Positions 52,692 to 55,735 of a stretch of DNA of 55,735 nt are shown here, piece by piece. Source of the DNA: Streptomyces sennicomposti (GTDB lineage Bacteria > Actinomycetota > Actinomycetes > Streptomycetales > Streptomycetaceae); contig NZ_JAIOAB010000048.1 in NCBI RefSeq assembly GCF_019890635.1, forward strand, positions 1 through 55,735, given 5' to 3'. The position numbers and the translations under genes are program-made. Numbering within the stretch: position 1 is the stretch's first letter; the number at the start of each line of letters is the position of its first letter. A model generated the notes under the pieces. The model searched no databases. It was not told the DNA's origin and saw only the letters and a program-made list of their open reading frames with translations.

Positions 52692-52857
52692 GCCGACGAG
52701 CGTAACCGCCCGTTCCGGGAGATCTTGCCCCGGGTCGCCCCCGACGCGGCCCTCGCGCCGGAGGGCGAAGCGGACCTCGCGCCGGGGCGCGGTGCACCTC
52801 GTTCAACCACGACTCAGCCGTGACTCAGGGGTGGTTCAGCTACGGCTCAGGGGTGGC

Positions 52858-53367
52858 TCAGGACTCGTCGAAGTCGTGCGCCGCCACCCGTAGGGGTCTC
52901 AGCATCGCGAAGATCTCCGCGCACTCCTCCGCGTCGTACGCGCTCAGGCCGAAGTCCATCGCCATCAGATCGCGGGTGGCCGACTCCACGACCTCGCGGC
53001 CCTTGTCCGTGATCACGGCGAGCGTGCCGCGGCCGTCGTTCGGGTTGGGGCGCTTGGCCACCAGGCCGGCGGTGACCAGGCGGTCCACGGTGTTCGTCAC
53101 GGACGTGGGATGCACCATCAGCCGCTCGCCGATCTTCGACATCGGCAGCTCGCCGGCCTTGGAGAAGGTGAGCAGCACCAGGGCCTCGTAGCGGGCGAAC
53201 GTCAGTCCGTACGGTTTGACCACCGCGTCGACCTCGGCCAGCAGGATCTGGTGGGCGCGCATGATCGAGGTGATCGCCGCCATGGACGGCACGTTTCCCC
53301 AACGCTGCTTCCACAGCTCGTCGGCGCGGGCGATGGGGTCGAACGGGAGACTGAGGGGCTTCGGCAC
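52858..53367 (-). CDS. MarR family transcriptional regulator
   Basis: A 169-residue winged-helix regulator. The recognition part is LPMSKIGERLMVHPTSVTNTVDRLVTAGLVAKR and the wing is RGTLAVITDKGREVVES. Helices at both ends form the dimer (SMAAITSIMRAHQILLAEVDAVV). GTG 53367 is used; no clear ribosome binding site is present, and the MFS gene stops only 11 nt upstream, so the two are probably one transcript. The stop lies in a short tandem repeat (CTCAGGGGTGG occurring twice at 52800-52860). It may regulate the MFS exporter. Confidence 0.87.
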   Translation of the reverse strand: MPKPLSLPFDPIARADELWKQRWGNVPSMAAITSIMRAHQILLAEVDAVVKPYGLTFARYEALVLLTFSKAGELPMSKIGERLMVHPTSVTNTVDRLVTAGLVAKRPNPNDGRGTLAVITDKGREVVESATRDLMAMDFGLSAYDAEECAEIFAMLRPLRVAAHDFDES

Positions 53368-53378
53368 GGCATCAGACC

Positions 53379-54872
53379 CTACCCGTCGGTCATATCGCGG
53401 TCAGCCCCGTCTCGCCTGTCGGTCCTCCGGACCGCCACGGCCAGGGCCGCGCAGGACGCCGTCCCCAGGACGCCCGCCCCCGCCACCGTCGCCGTCACAC
53501 CGGCGAACTCGGCCGCCACGCCCGCCAGGGCCATGCCCACGCCCTGGATCGTCATCAGGCCCGCCGTGAGCAGCGTCATCGCCCTGCCGCGCAGGTCCTC
53601 CGGTACGGCCGCCACGAACCACTGGTCCAGGCCCAGCGTGTACGCCGAGCCCGCGCCCGAGAGCAGCAGCAGGAGCAGGGAGGCGGTGAGGCCCGGGTGC
53701 CAGGCGTAGCCGAGGTACGGCAGCAGCATGCAGCAGACCAGCGGGAGCGCGACGCGTTCGCGGGTGGCCGGGCGCAGGCGGGCGCCCGCGTACAGCTCGC
53801 CCGCGATCGTGCCGATCGGCAGCGCGCACATCAGGAGGCCGAGGCCGGTGGAGCCGGTGCCCAGGGCGGCGGCGTACGGGGCGGCCAGGGCCTCGGGGAC
53901 CACCGAGAACATCGGGGGGATCCAGAAGAGGAGCAGCAGGGTTCTCACCCTGGGGTGCGCCAGGACCTGGCGGGCGCCCTGGAGGGAGTCCGCCAGGAGG
54001 GGGCGGGCCGTGGTGGGGGCGGTCGCCGTGGTGGGTGCGGGCTGCCGTGCGGAACGTGCCGGGCGGTGCCTGGTGCCGCAGCGGAGCAGCGTCGCCGAGA
54101 GCAGGAACGTGGCCACCGTGATCAGCAGTGCGTGTCTTGGGCTGACCACCGTGAGCAGGATGCCGCCGAGGCCGTAGCCGACCAGGAGGGAGCTCTGCGA
54201 GACGATCCGCAGCAGGGAGCGGCCCAGGACGAAGAGGTCGCCGTCGCCCAGGATGTCGGCCAGCGTGGCCATGCGGGTGCCCTGGAAGACCGGGGACACC
54301 ACCGCGAGGGCGCAGCGGAGGGCGAGCACGACGCCGATCGGCGCGCTCGACGTCGCCATCGGGACGACGCAGGCCGCGCAGACCAGGTCGCAGGTCACCA
54401 GCACCGTGCGGGCCGGGAAGCGGTCCGCCGCTCCGGCGAGGAGGGTGCCGCCGACGACGTACGGCAGGAAGCCCAGGGCGAAGGTGAGGGCGCTCCAGAG
54501 GGGGGAGCCGGTCAGGTCGTAGACCAGGACCGAGAGGGCGATCTCGCTGACGATCACGCCGAGGAGGGAGAGGGCGTGGGCGGCGAAGACCGCTCTGAAC
54601 TCGGGGACGGCCAGGGCTTGGGCGTAGGTCGGGGGGTGGGACGGGGGGTGGGCGTAGGTCGGGGGGTGGTTGGGGGTCGGGGGGTGGTTGGGGGTCGGGG
54701 GGTGGTTGGGGGTCGGGTGTGACGGGAGTTGGGTCGGGGTCGGGGTCGGGGTCGGGGTGAGTGCGGGTTCGGTTGTGGGGGCGGGATCGGGGGTGGGTGC
54801 AGGTCCGGGGGTGCGTGCAGGTCCGGGGGTGCGTGCGGGGTCGGGCAGGGTCGGTGGGGCTTGCTCTTGCAT
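53379..54872 (-). CDS. MFS transporter with Pro-rich repetitive N-terminus
   Basis: A 497-residue permease. From residue 87 on (VPEFRAVFAAHALSLLGVIV) it is an ordinary 12-segment MFS protein of the group related to macrolide and siderophore exporters, with GTLLAGAADRFPAR, GRSLLRIVSQSSLLVGYGLGGILL and GRAMTLLTAGLMTIQGVGMALAG. The first 85 residues are Pro/Thr/His-rich repeats: PTPTPTP, then NHPPTP three times, encoded by an 18-bp tandem unit (54661-54714) and a 6-bp unit (54735-54760). ATG 54872 has no good ribosome binding site, so a start nearer residue 85 is possible. It is probably co-transcribed with the MarR gene and divergent from an ArsR-like gene 80 nt away. Confidence 0.85.
   Translation of the reverse strand: MQEQAPPTLPDPARTPGPARTPGPAPTPDPAPTTEPALTPTPTPTPTQLPSHPTPNHPPTPNHPPTPNHPPTYAHPPSHPPTYAQALAVPEFRAVFAAHALSLLGVIVSEIALSVLVYDLTGSPLWSALTFALGFLPYVVGGTLLAGAADRFPARTVLVTCDLVCAACVVPMATSSAPIGVVLALRCALAVVSPVFQGTRMATLADILGDGDLFVLGRSLLRIVSQSSLLVGYGLGGILLTVVSPRHALLITVATFLLSATLLRCGTRHRPARSARQPAPTTATAPTTARPLLADSLQGARQVLAHPRVRTLLLLFWIPPMFSVVPEALAAPYAAALGTGSTGLGLLMCALPIGTIAGELYAGARLRPATRERVALPLVCCMLLPYLGYAWHPGLTASLLLLLLSGAGSAYTLGLDQWFVAAVPEDLRGRAMTLLTAGLMTIQGVGMALAGVAAEFAGVTATVAGAGVLGTASCAALAVAVRRTDRRDGADRDMTDG
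54630..54765. repeat. G-rich 18-bp and 6-bp tandem repeats in the MFS 5' end
   Basis: GGGGGGTGGTTGGGGGTC is repeated exactly three times (54661-54678, 54679-54696, 54697-54714), preceded by two related GTCGGGGGGTGGG copies. TCGGGG hexamers follow at 54735-54760. Runs of five to seven G on the plus strand, the template strand of the gene, could form G-quadruplexes. Units of 18 and 6 bp keep the reading frame. Confidence 0.9.
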
Positions 54873-54952
54873 GGGCCGCAGGCTGCCCGGTGGGGGCTGC
54901 GGGGCCTAAAGTTTCGGTCTCTGGCGAATCTTCCGGGGTGTTGGGATCAGCT

Positions 54953-55735
54953 ATGCCGTTTCGGCTTGTTTTCGGGGACGACGACCTCATGCGCTGCCGG
55001 TTCGCCGTCTCGCCGCTGTGGGAGACGCAGGAGGCCGTACGGACTCTGGGGCGGCCCGACCGGCACGGGTACCACCCGCAGTGGCTGCGGCGCATCCGCG
55101 AGGCCGCCCGTGGGCTCGATCTCGCGCCGTTGTGGCTGCTCATGCCCCTGCGCGGGCACAGTCCCGATTTTCTGGGGCCGCCGCCGATCGGGCCCACCGC
55201 CACCTTCGAGGAGGAGATCGCCGGGGTACGGGCCGCCGATCCGGTCGCGGCGCGGGAGGACATCGCGCTGTCGCTCGCCGATACGCCCGGTGCGCTGGAG
55301 TCGCCCCGCGGGCGGGCCTGGCTCGCCGATCCCGAGCGGGCGGTGCGGGAGCTGGCCGATCTGACGGAGGCCGCCTGGCATGCGCTGGTCGAGCCGGAGT
55401 GGCCGCGGTTGCGGGCGCTGCTGGAGGCCGATGTCTCGTACCACTCGCGGCGGCTGGCCGAGGTGGGGCTGGAGGCGTTGCTGCCCGAGCTGGACCGGCG
55501 GCTGGCCTGGGACGGGCGGACGCTGACCGTGGACTGGCACGGGGAGCATGCGCGGGAGCTGGGCGGGCAGGGGCTGGTGCTGATGCCCAGCGTGTTCTCG
55601 TGGCCCGAGGTGGTCAGCGGGTTCGAGGAGCCGTGGCAGCCGACGGTGGTGTATCCGGCGCGGGGGCTGGCGGGGTTGTGGGCGGAGTCCGGTGGGGGGC
55701 GGGGGGCGGCTCTGGGGCCGGTGCGGGGGCGGGGG
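54953..55735 (+). CDS. ArsR/DUF5937-type transcriptional regulator, 3' end outside window
   Basis: The frame from ATG 54953 stays open for 261 codons to the window edge, so the gene is partial. It starts MPFRLVFGDDDLMRCRFAVSP, then WETQEAVRTLGRP. A region follows that fits the DUF5937 part of large ArsR-like regulators in Streptomyces (PLRGHSPDFLGPPP, WLADPERAVRELADLTEAAW, DVSYHSRRLAEVGLEALLPEL, and VLMPSVFSWPEV). The ArsR helix-turn-helix normally sits at the C-terminus and would be beyond 55735. No clear ribosome binding site precedes the ATG. It is divergent from the MFS exporter across 80 nt containing the only AT-rich patch (CTAAAGTTTC), so it probably regulates that gene. Confidence 0.8.
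   Translation, partial: MPFRLVFGDDDLMRCRFAVSPLWETQEAVRTLGRPDRHGYHPQWLRRIREAARGLDLAPLWLLMPLRGHSPDFLGPPPIGPTATFEEEIAGVRAADPVAAREDIALSLADTPGALESPRGRAWLADPERAVRELADLTEAAWHALVEPEWPRLRALLEADVSYHSRRLAEVGLEALLPELDRRLAWDGRTLTVDWHGEHARELGGQGLVLMPSVFSWPEVVSGFEEPWQPTVVYPARGLAGLWAESGGGRGAALGPVRGRG

Overview
The window is chromosomal DNA from a Streptomyces or a close relative. GC content is very high, third codon positions are almost always G or C, GTG and TTG starts are common, and the gene set is typical of the genus: the GlgE pathway, duplicated secreted M4 metalloproteases, DUF6230/DUF6114 proteins, coenzyme-B12 IcmA and several TetR regulators. From memory, the order matches the Streptomyces coelicolor core region around SCO5415-SCO5447 (icmA, pyk, ackA, pta, pfkA, glgB-pep2-treS-glgE-glgP isoform I, metalloproteases); I could not check this against a database.

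Layout. Positions 1-2235 hold an ABC exporter half whose frame is broken by an in-frame TAG. Positions 2546-5368 hold an FAD monooxygenase divergent from its TetR regulator, with a paired operator, and a stand-alone maltokinase-cap protein. Positions 5839-9790 hold two tandem secreted thermolysin-like proteases. Positions 10479-22686 are the alpha-glucan/trehalose block: glgP on the minus strand, then glgE, treS, maltokinase and glgB on the plus strand. Together they convert trehalose to maltose, maltose 1-phosphate and a branched alpha-1,4-glucan, while GlgP breaks glucan down. Positions 22687-24539 are an IS701-type insertion that landed in the CTAG holding the glgB stop codon. It carries a DUF5958 passenger and a frameshifted transposase. 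A lower-GC orphan gene follows.

Positions 25908-30001 hold a HelD-like RNA polymerase motor, a MerR-thioredoxin pair and a DUF2127 membrane protein. Positions 30141-32559 hold an MFS pump and a TetR regulator separated by three operator palindromes. Positions 33165-37517 hold a DctA-type dicarboxylate carrier divergent from its CitA/CitB-type two-component system. Positions 37640-44608 are central carbon metabolism: a helix-turn-helix regulator, then pfkA, pta-ackA and pyk. Positions 44729-47584 are a three-gene secreted/membrane cassette (DUF6230, DUF6114, Ser-rich surface protein). The remainder holds a TPR-thioredoxin, a TetR, icmA behind a perfect 24-bp palindrome, DUF3817, a MarR-MFS pair and a partial ArsR-like gene running off the end.

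A recurring feature is GC-rich minisatellite DNA (18-30 bp units), both between genes and as in-frame low-complexity extensions of otherwise ordinary proteins: the GlgB N-terminus, histidine-kinase C-terminus, response-regulator N-terminus, MFS N-terminus and a TetR tail. The most unusual items are the IS element with its passenger gene, the long lysine/alanine N-terminus of GlgB, the orphan gene beside the IS, the broken ABC exporter and several strong palindromic operators.
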